From contig MUMD01000215.1 of NCBI GenBank assembly GCA_002155895.1, forward strand, positions 1-57,805: DNA of 57,805 bases, written 5' to 3'. The translations under genes and the position numbers were made by a program. This DNA comes from Streptomyces rochei. GTDB taxonomy: Bacteria > Actinomycetota > Actinomycetes > Streptomycetales > Streptomycetaceae. Each line of letters starts with the position of its first letter. The stretch's first letter is position 1. Positions 1 through 8,608 of the stretch are shown here, one piece after another. The notes below the pieces were generated by a model, which searched no databases, had not been told where the DNA came from, and saw nothing but the letters and a program-made list of their open reading frames with translations.

Positions 1-91
1 GCAATGCGCCCGCCCGGGCACCGGCCTGCCGGACACCCGAGCCGAGTACGATCGTCCGGTTCACCCCGACCGCCACGAGGAGTACCGACCG

Positions 92-775
92 GTGCCCGCC
101 CTGCTGCCCCAGCCCCGTACCGGGCCCCTGCCGACGGATCCGCAGTGCCTGACGCGGGTGGAGGACGGCGAACGGCTGCACGCCCTGCTGTGGCGTCTGG
201 GGCCGGGCTGGCGCACCGTCAGCAGCGCGGTCCTCGGCGGCGGGATCGCCGACCGCGCGTGGATCCTCAACGCCCAGGTGACCCACGGGTATCGGCGCAC
301 CGACCCCGCGCGGCACCTGGCCGACCTCGCCCGTGCCGCCGGTGCCGAGGGGCCGGGCGTCGGACTGATGACCGCGGCCGACGTGTCGGCCCGCGCCGGC
401 GCGCGGGACGGTGGAGTGCGGGCGGTGGTCACCGCGGGCATCTCGGTGCGCGGGTGGGCGGCCTCCCCCGAGGCGGGCGCCGTCGGCGTCGCGGCACCCG
501 GGACGATCAACATCGTCGCCGCGCTTCCGGTCGCGCTGACCGACGCCGCCCTGGTCAATGCCGTGATGACGGCGACCGAGGCCAAGGTGCAGGCGCTGCT
601 GGAGGCGGGCCTGGACTGCTCCGGCACCCCCACGGACGCGGTGTGCGTCGCCGCCCGTGCCCCGCGCGAGGGCGCCGAGGTCCACGCGTTCGCGGGACCC
701 CGCTCCGAGTGGGGTGCCAGACTGGCCCGCGCCGTGCACCGGGCCGTACGCGCCGCACTGCCCGCGGTGGCCTGA
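92..775 (+). CDS. cbiZ: Adenosylcobinamide amidohydrolase (CbiZ family)
   Basis: The 227-residue product matches the CbiZ family, which cleaves the aminopropanol side chain from adenosylcobinamide to give adenosylcobyric acid during corrinoid salvage. Family hallmarks are visible: a GTINIV stretch at residues 137-142, TEAK at 162-165 and the SGTPTDA motif at 177-183. It looks soluble, with no signal peptide or membrane segment. The GTG start is chosen because a GAGGAG ribosome-binding site lies about nine bases upstream. Nothing else in the window belongs to cobalamin metabolism; partner genes, if clustered, would lie to the left of the window. Confidence 0.88.
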   Translation: MPALLPQPRTGPLPTDPQCLTRVEDGERLHALLWRLGPGWRTVSSAVLGGGIADRAWILNAQVTHGYRRTDPARHLADLARAAGAEGPGVGLMTAADVSARAGARDGGVRAVVTAGISVRGWAASPEAGAVGVAAPGTINIVAALPVALTDAALVNAVMTATEAKVQALLEAGLDCSGTPTDAVCVAARAPREGAEVHAFAGPRSEWGARLARAVHRAVRAALPAVA

Positions 776-785
776 ACCCGGCCCG

Positions 786-1046
786 CTACAGCGACGTACG
801 GCGCCGCACCGCGAGCGTCCGCAGGGTCAGCGCCGTGGCGAGCAGCAGCCAGGCCACCACGGAGTAGGCCCACGCCGTCGAGCCCCGGGCGACCCCGACG
901 GCGCTTCACACGGCCCACAGCGCGAGCACCACGCACAGGGCCGTCCACGCGATGTCGGCGACACGGCTGCGCAACTGGGCGCGTTGGCGGGTGCCCGGCT
1001 CCAGTTCGCCGAGACCGTCGTCCACGGATGCCTTCCGCTCGTCCAC
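786..1046 (-). pseudogene. Small two-helix membrane protein gene interrupted by an in-frame TGA
   Basis: Read from a GTG at 1046, preceded by a good GAAGGAG site six bases upstream, the frame encodes an acidic N-terminus (VDERKASVDDGLGELEPG), a hydrophobic segment ending LCVVLALWAV, then TGA at 906-908. Translation in the same frame continues without another stop through a second hydrophobic segment (AYSVVAWLLLATAL) and a basic tail (RRRTS) to TAG at 786. Total 86 codons plus the final stop. The good start site, conserved frame and second helix suggest a recent nonsense mutation, for example TGG to TGA, in a small membrane protein. A functional 46-residue product ending at the TGA cannot be excluded. 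Function unknown. Confidence 0.65.
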
Positions 1047-1132
1047 TTCGGACTCCTTCGGGGTCGTCGCGAGTGAACTCCGTTACCCCGGGGGACGTTG
1101 CGCAAGCGGTCCGCACCCGCACCCGCACACGC

Positions 1133-1163
1133 ACGGGGGCGGCCCAGGCCGGGCCGCCCCCGT
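1133..1163. terminator. GC-rich hairpin downstream of the snapalysin gene
   Basis: Perfect 13-bp inverted repeat (ACGGGGGCGGCCC and its complement) around a five-base AGGCC loop, 21 bases past the snapalysin stop. A strong rho-independent-like terminator without a U-tract, as usual in Streptomyces. Confidence 0.75.
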
Positions 1164-1183
1164 GGAACCGTCCGCGCCGACGC

Positions 1184-1864
1184 TCAGCGCTGCGAGGTCT
1201 TCTGCAGCGCCTTGTCGAGCGCGGCCTTGAAGCCGTAGGCCCACAGCTGGTTGACCCGGCTGCGCTCGGCCGAGTTCGGGTAGGCGTTGGTGCAGGACGG
1301 GCCGGGGCCGCCGCCCGACATCAGCTCGCTGCACGGCCCGGAGTAGTGGTCGGGCAGGCCGAGCACGTGCCCCGTCTCGTGCGCGGTCACCCGGGTCGAG
1401 TCGTACTGCTGGTTCTGCCGGTAGTCGAGGAAAATGTAGCCGTTGCCGTGTCCGTCGGTGGAGGCGTACGAACCGCGCGAGTCGTTGCCCTCGTAGTACG
1501 CGAAGTCCGCTCCCGAGCTGCTCTCGGCGAGTCTGACGTTGGAGACCGAGCTGTTCCAGATCTGGGTGGAACGGGCTATCTGCGTGCGGAAGCTGGGCGC
1601 GTTGGCGGCGCTGTAGTAGACGGTGACGGCCGCCGTGGAGGACGGGTTCGCGGCGCGCTTCTCGGCGACGGACTCGATGACCGCCTCGAAGAACGCCCGG
1701 TTCGCGGCGGCGTCCTCGCCCGAGCCGGCGGCGGGCTGGTAGCCGAGCTGGGCGGCCGGGGCCGGCGCCTGGGGAGCGGCGACGGTCGCGGTCGGGGCGC
1801 CGAGGACGGCCGCGGTCAGGCCGAGTCCGACCGCGGTGGAGAGCAGGGGCAGGCTGATGCGCAT
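1184..1864 (-). CDS. snpA: Snapalysin, secreted small neutral metalloprotease
   Basis: A 226-residue pre-pro-protein. Residues 1-30 form a Sec signal peptide (MRIS, hydrophobic core, Ala-rich end), followed by a pro-region and a small catalytic domain. The zinc site [11 protein letters not shown] at 162-172 (His162, Glu163, His166 and Asp172 as third ligand) is the snapalysin signature (family M7, HExxHxxGxxD). Cys residues near the C-terminus fit the family disulfide. It acts outside the cell on peptide bonds next to aromatic residues. It is divergent from a LysR-type gene across a 240-base gap with a clear LysR box, the arrangement known for snpA/snpR (mprA/mprR) in Streptomyces. Confidence 0.93.
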   Translation of the reverse strand: MRISLPLLSTAVGLGLTAAVLGAPTATVAAPQAPAPAAQLGYQPAAGSGEDAAANRAFFEAVIESVAEKRAANPSSTAAVTVYYSAANAPSFRTQIARSTQIWNSSVSNVRLAESSSGADFAYYEGNDSRGSYASTDGHGNGYIFLDYRQNQQYDSTRVTAHETGHVLGLPDHYSGPCSELMSGGGPGPSCTNAYPNSAERSRVNQLWAYGFKAALDKALQKTSQR

Positions 1865-1949
1865 CGATGACTCCTTGTGTGGGGGTGTGGGGAGAAGTCG
1901 TCACCGGTGAGTGTGGAGCGCCCATGAGCCCGCTGTGATGATGGCAACA

Positions 1950-1972
1950 GGTGATAGGCCGGGGCTATCACC
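1950..1972. promoter_or_regulatory. LysR-type operator between snapalysin and its regulator
   Basis: Perfect inverted repeat GGTGATAG-N7-CTATCACC. Its inner part is ATAG-N7-CTAT, an exact T-N11-A LysR box (T at 1955, A at 1967). It lies 86 bases upstream of the snapalysin start and 132 bases upstream of the LysR gene, where an activator should bind. Confidence 0.75.
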
Positions 1973-2104
1973 GGCCGGCCCGCACGGCCTCGGCCCACCC
2001 CGGCGACCGGCCGGGAACGGCTTCGACCGGAGTGCAGAACTCGCCCTGTTCCGCCGCCTTTTGTTCACCTGGCGCAACCAACTGTTCCGCCTTACGCTCC
2101 CTGC

Positions 2105-3094
2105 ATGGAGCTCGAGGTGAGGCACCTACGCGCGCTGTGCGCCATCGCCGACGCCGGCAGCCTGCACCGGGCGGCCCGCCAACTGGGCGTCGCCCAGCCC
2201 ACCTTGAGCACCCAGCTGACCAGGATCGAACAGGCCCTGGGCGGGCCGCTGTTCATCAGGGAACGCACCGGGTGCCGCCCCACCCCGCTCGGCCGGACGG
2301 TCCTGGGCCGGGCGCGCCCGCTCCTCGCCGACATGCGCACCCTGGTCCGCGAGGCCCGGGCCGCCGCGGCGGGCGGCGACAGCAGACTGCGCGTCGGCTC
2401 CACCGCGAGCCGCGCCCTGGCCGGCTGGCTGCGCAGGCTCAGACGCCCCGGACTGGAACCGACCCTCCAGATGGACGTCTCCGCCAACGCCCTGCTGCGC
2501 CGGGTCACCGACGGCCAGCTCGACGTCGCCTTCGTGCACGAGGTCGAGGGCTGCCCGCTGCGCGTCCCCGAGGGCCTGCGCCTGCGGGTCCTCGTCGAGC
2601 GCGAACCGCAGTTCGTCATGCTGCCCGCCGACCACCCGGCGGCCGCCCGGCCCGTCGTCCGCCTCACCGACCTGGCCGACGACCGCTGGATGGTGGACCC
2701 CACCGTCGACGGCGAGTGGGACGGCGTGCACCGGATGCTGCGCGCGGTCGGACTCAACCCCCGCGTCCTGCACGGCGACTACCACACGGCCGCCTCCCTC
2801 GTCGCCACCGGCGAGGTCGTCACCGTCTGCCAGCCCAGCTCCCAGTCGCGTCCCGACACCGCGGTACGGCGTCTGCACGGCGATCCTCTCGGAGTGCGCC
2901 TGCTGCTGGCCGCGCGCACCCGGGCCGAGCTGGACGCCGTCTTCCCGGCGCTGGAGGAGGCGTACTGGGAGGTCGCCCGCCAGTCCACCGCGTACCGGGA
3001 GTGCCTGGAAGGCCCCGTGCCCGTCCCGGGTGCCTCCTTCCCGCCCGGCGCGCGTACCGCGACGGACCGGGCGGAGTTCGTACCGGCACGCTGA
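2105..3094 (+). CDS. snpR: LysR-family activator of snapalysin
   Basis: A 329-residue LysR-type regulator. The winged helix-turn-helix occupies residues 1-60, starting MELEVRHLRALCAIADAGS with the typical AARQLGVAQPTLSTQ recognition region. The effector-binding domain follows from about residue 90. The C-terminal 30 residues are a Pro/Arg-rich tail. It is transcribed away from the snapalysin gene; in Streptomyces the same divergent pair is activator and target, so I infer that it switches on snpA through the 1950-1972 box. The ribosome-binding site at this ATG is weak, which fits low or autoregulated expression. The gene symbol is assigned from context. Confidence 0.85.
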   Translation: MELEVRHLRALCAIADAGSLHRAARQLGVAQPTLSTQLTRIEQALGGPLFIRERTGCRPTPLGRTVLGRARPLLADMRTLVREARAAAAGGDSRLRVGSTASRALAGWLRRLRRPGLEPTLQMDVSANALLRRVTDGQLDVAFVHEVEGCPLRVPEGLRLRVLVEREPQFVMLPADHPAAARPVVRLTDLADDRWMVDPTVDGEWDGVHRMLRAVGLNPRVLHGDYHTAASLVATGEVVTVCQPSSQSRPDTAVRRLHGDPLGVRLLLAARTRAELDAVFPALEEAYWEVARQSTAYRECLEGPVPVPGASFPPGARTATDRAEFVPAR

Positions 3095-3167
3095 GCCGTT
3101 CGGCCATTGCGGTGGTTCGCGCCCCGAACCGGTATGACAAGTCGGCCGTACGGTTACGGAGAGGGGC

Positions 3168-3941
3168 ATGAGCTCTGTGCGACGTCTCCCGCCTCTTCGT
3201 TCGATGGCCGTCATCTGCGCGCTGGGCAGTTCCGTGCTGCTGATGACCGGCTGCACGAACGCCGACACGGCACGCTCCAGTGTCGCCGAGGCGGCTCAGA
3301 CCACCCCTGCCACCAATACCGCATCCCCCACCGACACCGGCACCGCCACCGCCACGAGCACCGGCAGTGCCTCTCCCTCCGCGTCCGCCTCCATGACCGA
3401 CGACCAGGCCGAGCGCAAGGCGCTGGTCCCGCAGGCGAAGGTCACCTGGGACAAGGCGGCCGACACCGCGGTCAAGGAGGTCCCCGACAGCAAGCTCGTC
3501 GACCTCGAACTCAAGCGCACGTCCGCCGAGGCCACCGCGTCGACCGGATCGCCCAGCCCGAGCATGCCCAACCCGGCTCCCAGCCAGGGCGCGCCGGAGT
3601 GGGAGGCCAAGGTCGCCACCTCCGACGGCACCGTGCACCGCATCGACATCGACGCGGTCTCCGGGAAGGTCTTCCGCACCCAGGCCGAGGACCAGGACAC
3701 GGACGACAAGCAGCAGCTCGCCGATCTGCTGAAGAAGGCCACCCAGACCCCGGAGCAGGCCGTCAAGGCCGCCACCGACAAGGTCAAGGGCACCGTGACC
3801 CACGTCGAGCTGGACGAGAACGACGACCAGAAGGCCATCTGGTCCGTCGACGTGGTCTCGACCGACAGCTGGGACAAGACGACCCTGGAGGTCGACGCGG
3901 CGAGCGGTGACATCCTGAACCAGCACGTGGACCGCGACTGA
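3168..3941 (+). CDS. PepSY-domain lipoprotein
   Basis: A 257-residue lipoprotein. The signal peptide ends in the lipobox LMTGC with Cys29 as lipidation site. A low-complexity Thr/Ser/Ala/Pro linker (about residues 35-75) is typical of cell-wall-spanning Streptomyces lipoproteins. Two PepSY-like repeats follow: about 80-175, containing WEAKVATSDGTVHRIDID, and about 190-255, ending TLEVDAASGDIL. PepSY domains are linked to inhibition of secreted peptidases. The nearby snapalysin makes that tempting here, but it is inference. A GGAGAGG site precedes the ATG. The gene is convergent with the MFS gene, sharing a hairpin terminator. Confidence 0.85.
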   Translation: MSSVRRLPPLRSMAVICALGSSVLLMTGCTNADTARSSVAEAAQTTPATNTASPTDTGTATATSTGSASPSASASMTDDQAERKALVPQAKVTWDKAADTAVKEVPDSKLVDLELKRTSAEATASTGSPSPSMPNPAPSQGAPEWEAKVATSDGTVHRIDIDAVSGKVFRTQAEDQDTDDKQQLADLLKKATQTPEQAVKAATDKVKGTVTHVELDENDDQKAIWSVDVVSTDSWDKTTLEVDAASGDILNQHVDRD

Positions 3942-3980
3942 GCGGCGCCGCCCAGGACACTGCCGCAAGCACCGGACGAA

Positions 3981-4025
3981 CACGACGGGAGCAGCCGGGT
4001 GAGTCACCCGACCGCTCCCGTCGTG
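3981..4025. terminator. Bidirectional hairpin between the PepSY lipoprotein and MFS genes
   Basis: A 12-bp perfect stem (CACGACGGGAGC pairing with GCTCCCGTCGTG) around a 21-base loop that itself contains GGGTGA/TCACCC. It lies between two convergent stop codons. Confidence 0.75.
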
Positions 4026-4039
4026 CGTGCCCGCGGGCC

Positions 4040-5293
4040 TCAGACGGCCGGCTCCCCGGTCCTTGCCCCGGAGTCCGCCGCCGTGCGCGGCAGGGTGAGC
4101 ACGGCCAGGAACCCGAGGAGCGCCACCGCGGCGAAGAAGTAGAAGCCCCACGGGTGGCCCACGCCCGACGACACCAGCGCGCCGGTGATCGACGGGCCGA
4201 CGATCGAGCCGATCCGGCCGATGCCCGACGCCGAACCGAGCGCGGTGCTCCGCACGGAGGCCGGGTAGTAGCTCGTCACGTAGGCGTACACGAGCACCAT
4301 GGCCGAGAAGACGAACACACCGGTGAGGAAGACGACCACATTGAGCATCAGGTCGCTCTCCATCTTGATGCTCAGGCACGCCAGCATCACCACCGAGACC
4401 GCGAACCAGCTCATCGTGGTGCCCTTGATGCCCCGCCGGTCGGCGACGTACCCGCCGGCCACCAGCCCGACGACACCGCCGATGTTGAGCACCAGGAGCT
4501 GGGTGACGGCCGTGGGCACCGGGTAGCCCGCGTCGTTCATCAGCTTCGGGAGCCAGGTGTTGAGGCCGTAGACCAGCAGCAGGCCCATGAAGGACGCGAC
4601 CCAGATGCCGATGCCGGCCCGCAGGTACGCGGGCTTGAGCAGTTCGGTGAACGGCACCCGCTGCTCCCCGTCCCGCTGGGCCCGGACGAACGCCTCCGAC
4701 TCGGGCAGCCGGAACCACTGGACGGCGGCGACCACCAGGCCGACGACGCCCAGCAGGTAGAAGAGGATCTCCCAGTCGTCGGTCACCTGGAGCGCGAGCA
4801 GCGAGGTGATCACCGCACCGGTGTGGTAGCCGGTCATCGTCAGCGTGCTGGCCCGCGCCCGGCGGCTGGCGGGCATGTGCTCGGCCATCATCGTGAGCGA
4901 CACGGGCATGCAGGCGCCGAGCCCGAGGCCGGCGACGAGGCGCAGCGCGGCGAACATCCACACGGACGTCGCGAGCGGCACCACGAGGGTGAAGACCGAG
5001 AACAGCACCACCGAGCCGATGAGCAGCCGGCGGCGGCCCAGCCGGTCGGCGAGCGGGCCGACGCAGACCGCGCCGATGGCGACGCCCACCAGGGAGAGCG
5101 TGGCGATGGTGGTCGCGTCGGCCGCGGTCATGCCGAGGTGATGGGTCTTGAGCAGGGTGGGGATGATGGCGCCGAGGACGACGAGGTCGTAGCCCTCCAG
5201 CAGGACGGTGATCCAGCAGAGGACCACCGTCCATCTGCCGTCGCCGGCGCGGTCTGTCCGCGCGGGCGCGCCGGACGTGGTGGCGGAAACCAT
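4040..5293 (-). CDS. MFS transporter, aromatic acid:H+ symporter type
   Basis: A 417-residue, 12-helix major facilitator. The first helix carries LLEGYDLVVLG, the aromatic acid:H+ symporter signature (usually DGYD; here Glu replaces the first Asp), and loop 2-3 has GPLADRLGRRR. This family takes up benzoate, 4-hydroxybenzoate or vanillate. I chose the ATG at 5293, which has a GGGGGGAG site seven bases upstream, rather than an in-frame extension to 5464 with no membrane-protein character. It is the last gene of the benzoylformate operon, 103 bases after the aldehyde dehydrogenase, so benzoylformate, mandelate or benzoate is the likely substrate (inference). Confidence 0.87.
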   Translation of the reverse strand: MVSATTSGAPARTDRAGDGRWTVVLCWITVLLEGYDLVVLGAIIPTLLKTHHLGMTAADATTIATLSLVGVAIGAVCVGPLADRLGRRRLLIGSVVLFSVFTLVVPLATSVWMFAALRLVAGLGLGACMPVSLTMMAEHMPASRRARASTLTMTGYHTGAVITSLLALQVTDDWEILFYLLGVVGLVVAAVQWFRLPESEAFVRAQRDGEQRVPFTELLKPAYLRAGIGIWVASFMGLLLVYGLNTWLPKLMNDAGYPVPTAVTQLLVLNIGGVVGLVAGGYVADRRGIKGTTMSWFAVSVVMLACLSIKMESDLMLNVVVFLTGVFVFSAMVLVYAYVTSYYPASVRSTALGSASGIGRIGSIVGPSITGALVSSGVGHPWGFYFFAAVALLGFLAVLTLPRTAADSGARTGEPAV

Positions 5294-5396
5294 GAGGTGT
5301 CTCCCCCCGGAGGCGGGTGTGGGTGAGCGGAGCCGGGAAGGGCGGCCGGGGTGGCCGGGTGGACCGGAACGCGCGGGCGGGCCGGTCGGAAGCCGG

Positions 5397-6851
5397 TCAG
5401 AACGGGTAGTCGGCGATGTCCGGGCGGACCGTGACCCACTGGGTCTCGGTGAACGCCTCGACATTGGCCGCGGCGCCGCCGAAGCGGGAGCCGGTGCCGG
5501 AGGCCTTGACCCCGCCGAACGGGGCGTTCGGCTCGTCGCTCACCGTCTGCTCGTTGATGTGCACCTTGCCCGAGTCGATGCGGTCGGCGAGCTTCATCGC
5601 CGTCCCGACGTCGCCGAGGATGCCGACCGAGAGTCCGTACTCGCAGTCGTTGACGATCCGCGCGGCCTCCTCCAGCGTGGAGAAGGAGATGACCGGTGCC
5701 ACGGGGCCGAAGATCTCCTCGCGCCAGGCCGGCATCTCGGTCGTCAGACCCGTCAGCACCGTCGCCCGGTAGCCCGCGCCGGCGATCTCGCCGCCGGCGG
5801 CGATCTTCGCGCCCGCCGCGACGCTGTCGGTGACGATGCCGTGCACGCGCTCCAGCTGGCGGCGGTCGATGATCGGGCCGAGCGCCACGTCCTCGCGGGC
5901 CGGGTCGCCGACCGGCAGGGCATCGGCCTTGGCGGCGAGCGCGGCGGTGTAGTCCTCCACCAGGGACTCGTGCACGATGTGCCGTCCGGTGGTCATGCAG
6001 ATCTGCCCCTGGTGCAGGTACGAGCCGAACGCCCCGGCGGAGGCCGCCTTCGGCACGTCCGCGCCCGGCAGCACGACCAGCGCGTTGTTCCCGCCCAGCT
6101 CCAGGTGGGCCCGCTTGAGCAGCCGTCCGGCCTGTTCACCGATGATCCGCCCGACCGGCGTGGACCCGGTGAAGGAGATCACCCGGACCTCCGGGGCCTC
6201 CACGACCGCCCGGCCCACCGCGCCGTCGCCCGGCAGCAGGTGCAGGACACCGGCGGGCAGCCCGGCCTCCTCGAAGATCCGGGCGATGACCACACCACCG
6301 CTGACCGCGGTGCGCGGGTCCGGCTTGAGCAGCACCGCGTTGCCGAGGGCGAGCGCCGGCGCCACCGAGCGCAGACCGAGGATCAGCGGGAAGTTGAACG
6401 GCGCGATGACGCTCACCACCCCGGCCGGGCGGCGCCGGGCGAGCGACCAGCGGGCCTCCTCGGAGGTGAGCACCTCGCCCTGCGGGTGCGTCGGCAGGCC
6501 CGCGCACTCGAAGCACTCGCCGATCGCGAGCCCCGCCTCGAAGCCGGCCTTGGACCGCACCGAGCCCGCCTCGCGCACCAGCCAGTCCTCGATCTCGGCG
6601 GCGTGCTCGGTGAACAGCTCGCCCGCGCGGCGCAGCACCGCGGCCCGCTGCTGGGGCGGGGTCGCCGCCCACCCCCGCTGGGCCTCGGCGGCCCGCGCGG
6701 CGGCGCGGCCCACGTCCTCGGCCGTGGCCAGGCCCACCGTGGCGAGCTGTGCGCCGGTGGCGGGCTCGGTCACCGGGTGCCCGGTGGGGGAGTCCTGCCA
6801 GCCGTCGCTGAAGAACTTCCCGCCCCAGACGTCGCTGTCCAGGAATGTCAT
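5397..6851 (-). CDS. Benzaldehyde dehydrogenase (NAD(P)+), aldehyde dehydrogenase family
   Basis: A 484-residue aldehyde dehydrogenase. The nucleotide-binding FTGST motif is at 227-231, the general base is in LELGGNN (Glu251) and the nucleophile in GQICMTTGR (Cys285). The sequence is of the benzaldehyde/vanillin dehydrogenase type. Its position next to benzoylformate decarboxylase, whose product is benzaldehyde, indicates oxidation of benzaldehyde to benzoate. The start at 6851 is supported by an AAGGGGAAG site; the open frame upstream is not coding-like. It lies 80 bases after the decarboxylase and 103 before the transporter, so the three probably form one transcript. Confidence 0.88.
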   Translation of the reverse strand: MTFLDSDVWGGKFFSDGWQDSPTGHPVTEPATGAQLATVGLATAEDVGRAAARAAEAQRGWAATPPQQRAAVLRRAGELFTEHAAEIEDWLVREAGSVRSKAGFEAGLAIGECFECAGLPTHPQGEVLTSEEARWSLARRRPAGVVSVIAPFNFPLILGLRSVAPALALGNAVLLKPDPRTAVSGGVVIARIFEEAGLPAGVLHLLPGDGAVGRAVVEAPEVRVISFTGSTPVGRIIGEQAGRLLKRAHLELGGNNALVVLPGADVPKAASAGAFGSYLHQGQICMTTGRHIVHESLVEDYTAALAAKADALPVGDPAREDVALGPIIDRRQLERVHGIVTDSVAAGAKIAAGGEIAGAGYRATVLTGLTTEMPAWREEIFGPVAPVISFSTLEEAARIVNDCEYGLSVGILGDVGTAMKLADRIDSGKVHINEQTVSDEPNAPFGGVKASGTGSRFGGAAANVEAFTETQWVTVRPDIADYPF

Positions 6852-6931
6852 CGTCTTCCCCTTCTTCGGGATCTTCGTGGTGCCGGGCGCGTCAGCGGCT
6901 CCGAGCGCCCGGCAGGGCGTCGAACGGTGGG

Positions 6932-8512
6932 TCAGGAGGGTGTGGTGAGAGCGGTGTCCACCTGGATCAGGCGGGGGTGGTCGGGCCGCTCGGCGAGTAC
7001 CGCGCGCAGTTCCTCGGCCCCGCCCACGTGCCGGGCGCGCACGCCGTAGCCCTCCGCGATCCGGGTGAAGTCCAGCCCCGGGATGTCCAGACCGGGCGCG
7101 TCCGGCACCCCGAGCAGACCGCCGAACCAGCGCAGGGCCCCGTAGGTGCCGTTGCGCAGCAGCACGATCGTCAGCGGCACCCGGTGCTGCGCGGCCGTCC
7201 ACAGCGCGGTGATGCCGTAGTTGGCCGAGCCGTCCCCGATGACGCCGACGACCGGCCGGTCGAGCTGGGCCATCGCGACCCCGACGGCGCCGGGCAGGCC
7301 GAAGCCGAGCCCGCCGGCCGCCGGGAAGTAGTAGGAGCCCTGGCGCCGCAGATCCATCTGGCGCCACCACGCCGCATTGGTCGACGTGGACTCCACGACG
7401 TACGCGGTGTCCTCGGGCAACTCGTCACGGAGCGCGGCGAAGACCTGCTCGGGGTGGAGCGCGGACCCGCCGGCGGTGAGCGGCTCGGGCGTCGGCCGGT
7501 AGGGGCCCGAGGGCTCCCCGGGCGCGTCGAGCGACGTGAGCAGCAGGTCCACGACGGCGCCGGGGTCGGCGACCAGGGCCTCGCCCATCGGCGCTCGCGC
7601 GGCGGCCGACGCGTCCTCGGTCACCTGGATCAGGCGGGTGCCCTCGGGCAGGTAACGGCCGGGCAGGTACTCGTGGTAGCGGAACACCGGCGCGCCCAGC
7701 ACCAGCACCAGGTCGTGCCCCTCGAACGCCTCGGAGACCGGCGCGATCCCGGCGGGCAGCACACCCCGGAACAGCGGATGCCGGTTCGGGAACGGCAGCC
7801 GGAAGAGCGAGGGCGCCGCCCACACCGGGCCGCCCAGGCGCTCGGCCAGCCGGACCACGTCGTCGAAGAGGTCCGCCGAGTCGATGTCCCCGCCGAGCAC
7901 GAGCGCCGGACGCTCGGCCGACGCGACCCGCTCGGCCAGCCGGCGGCCCTGCTCGCCACCGGGCACCGAGGCCCGCTCGACCCGGCGGTCGAGCACCGCC
8001 AGGGCGTTGTCGTCTACCTCGGCCGACCAGTCGTCGTACGGCACGGAGAGATAGGTGGGGCGTCGCTGGAGCCGCGCCTCGAAGACGGCCTGCGCGAGCG
8101 CGCGCGGCACGTCCTCGGCGCACGCCGGCTCCGCCGCCCAGCCGACCAGCGGCTTCATCAAGGTCTGCGCGTCCACGCTGGCCAGGTTGGCCTCGGGCCC
8201 GATGGCGGGACGCACCTGCTGCCCGGCGAGCACCACCAGCGGGGTGCGGGAGGCCACCGCGTTCGTCAGTGCCCCCATGGCGTTGCCCGAACCGGAGGCG
8301 GCGTGCAGGTTGACCAGGACCGGGCGCCCGGACGCCTGGGCGTAGCCGTCCGCCATGCCGACGACCGCGCCCTCGTGCAGACCGAGGACGTAGCGGAACC
8401 CGTCGGGCAGGTCGGCGAGGAAGGGCAGCTCGTTGGAGCCCGGATTGCCGAAGACGGTGGTGAGGCCCTGACGCTCCAGGAGATCGTGGGAGACACGACG
8501 CACGGATGGCAC
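6932..8512 (-). CDS. mdlC: Benzoylformate decarboxylase (ThDP-dependent)
   Basis: A 526-residue thiamine-diphosphate enzyme closely resembling Pseudomonas putida benzoylformate decarboxylase, which converts benzoylformate to benzaldehyde and CO2. Starting at GTG 8512, which has AAAGGA six bases upstream, key residues fall at or within one position of the P. putida enzyme: Ser26 in FGNPGSNELPF, Glu47 in LHEGAVVG, His70 in NLHAASG and His280 in FRYHEY. The C-terminal ThDP site GDGSANY is intact. An in-frame GTG at 8542 gives ten extra residues but has no ribosome-binding site. It is first in the minus-strand operon, divergent from a LysR gene. No mandelate dehydrogenase is present in the window. 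Confidence 0.92.
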   Translation of the reverse strand: MPSVRRVSHDLLERQGLTTVFGNPGSNELPFLADLPDGFRYVLGLHEGAVVGMADGYAQASGRPVLVNLHAASGSGNAMGALTNAVASRTPLVVLAGQQVRPAIGPEANLASVDAQTLMKPLVGWAAEPACAEDVPRALAQAVFEARLQRRPTYLSVPYDDWSAEVDDNALAVLDRRVERASVPGGEQGRRLAERVASAERPALVLGGDIDSADLFDDVVRLAERLGGPVWAAPSLFRLPFPNRHPLFRGVLPAGIAPVSEAFEGHDLVLVLGAPVFRYHEYLPGRYLPEGTRLIQVTEDASAAARAPMGEALVADPGAVVDLLLTSLDAPGEPSGPYRPTPEPLTAGGSALHPEQVFAALRDELPEDTAYVVESTSTNAAWWRQMDLRRQGSYYFPAAGGLGFGLPGAVGVAMAQLDRPVVGVIGDGSANYGITALWTAAQHRVPLTIVLLRNGTYGALRWFGGLLGVPDAPGLDIPGLDFTRIAEGYGVRARHVGGAEELRAVLAERPDHPRLIQVDTALTTPS

Positions 8513-8589
8513 GGACGTTCCTTTCGCAGTGATGCCCGACACGCTAGGGACCCTGTGACATGGGCACCAATAGATGTTTCGGCGACGCG

Positions 8590-8608
8590 ATATAGAGTCC
8601 CTCTATAT
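8590..8608. promoter_or_regulatory. Perfect palindrome, LysR operator overlapping the regulator's start codon
   Basis: ATATAGAG-TCC-CTCTATAT, 8-bp arms around three bases, AT-rich in a very GC-rich setting. The right arm includes the A and T of the LysR gene's ATG (8607). This suggests autorepression of the regulator and control of the divergent decarboxylase operon, whose start is 78 bases away. Confidence 0.7.

Noticed and set aside
906-908. TGA read as selenocysteine in the small membrane protein
   Set aside because: No hairpin resembling a bacterial SECIS follows the codon, and the product has no selenoprotein character; a nonsense mutation is simpler.
2820-5234. 804-codon minus-strand open frame
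   Set aside because: It is a shadow of the LysR, lipoprotein and MFS genes, Arg/Gly/Pro-rich with no domain and wrong third-position bias.
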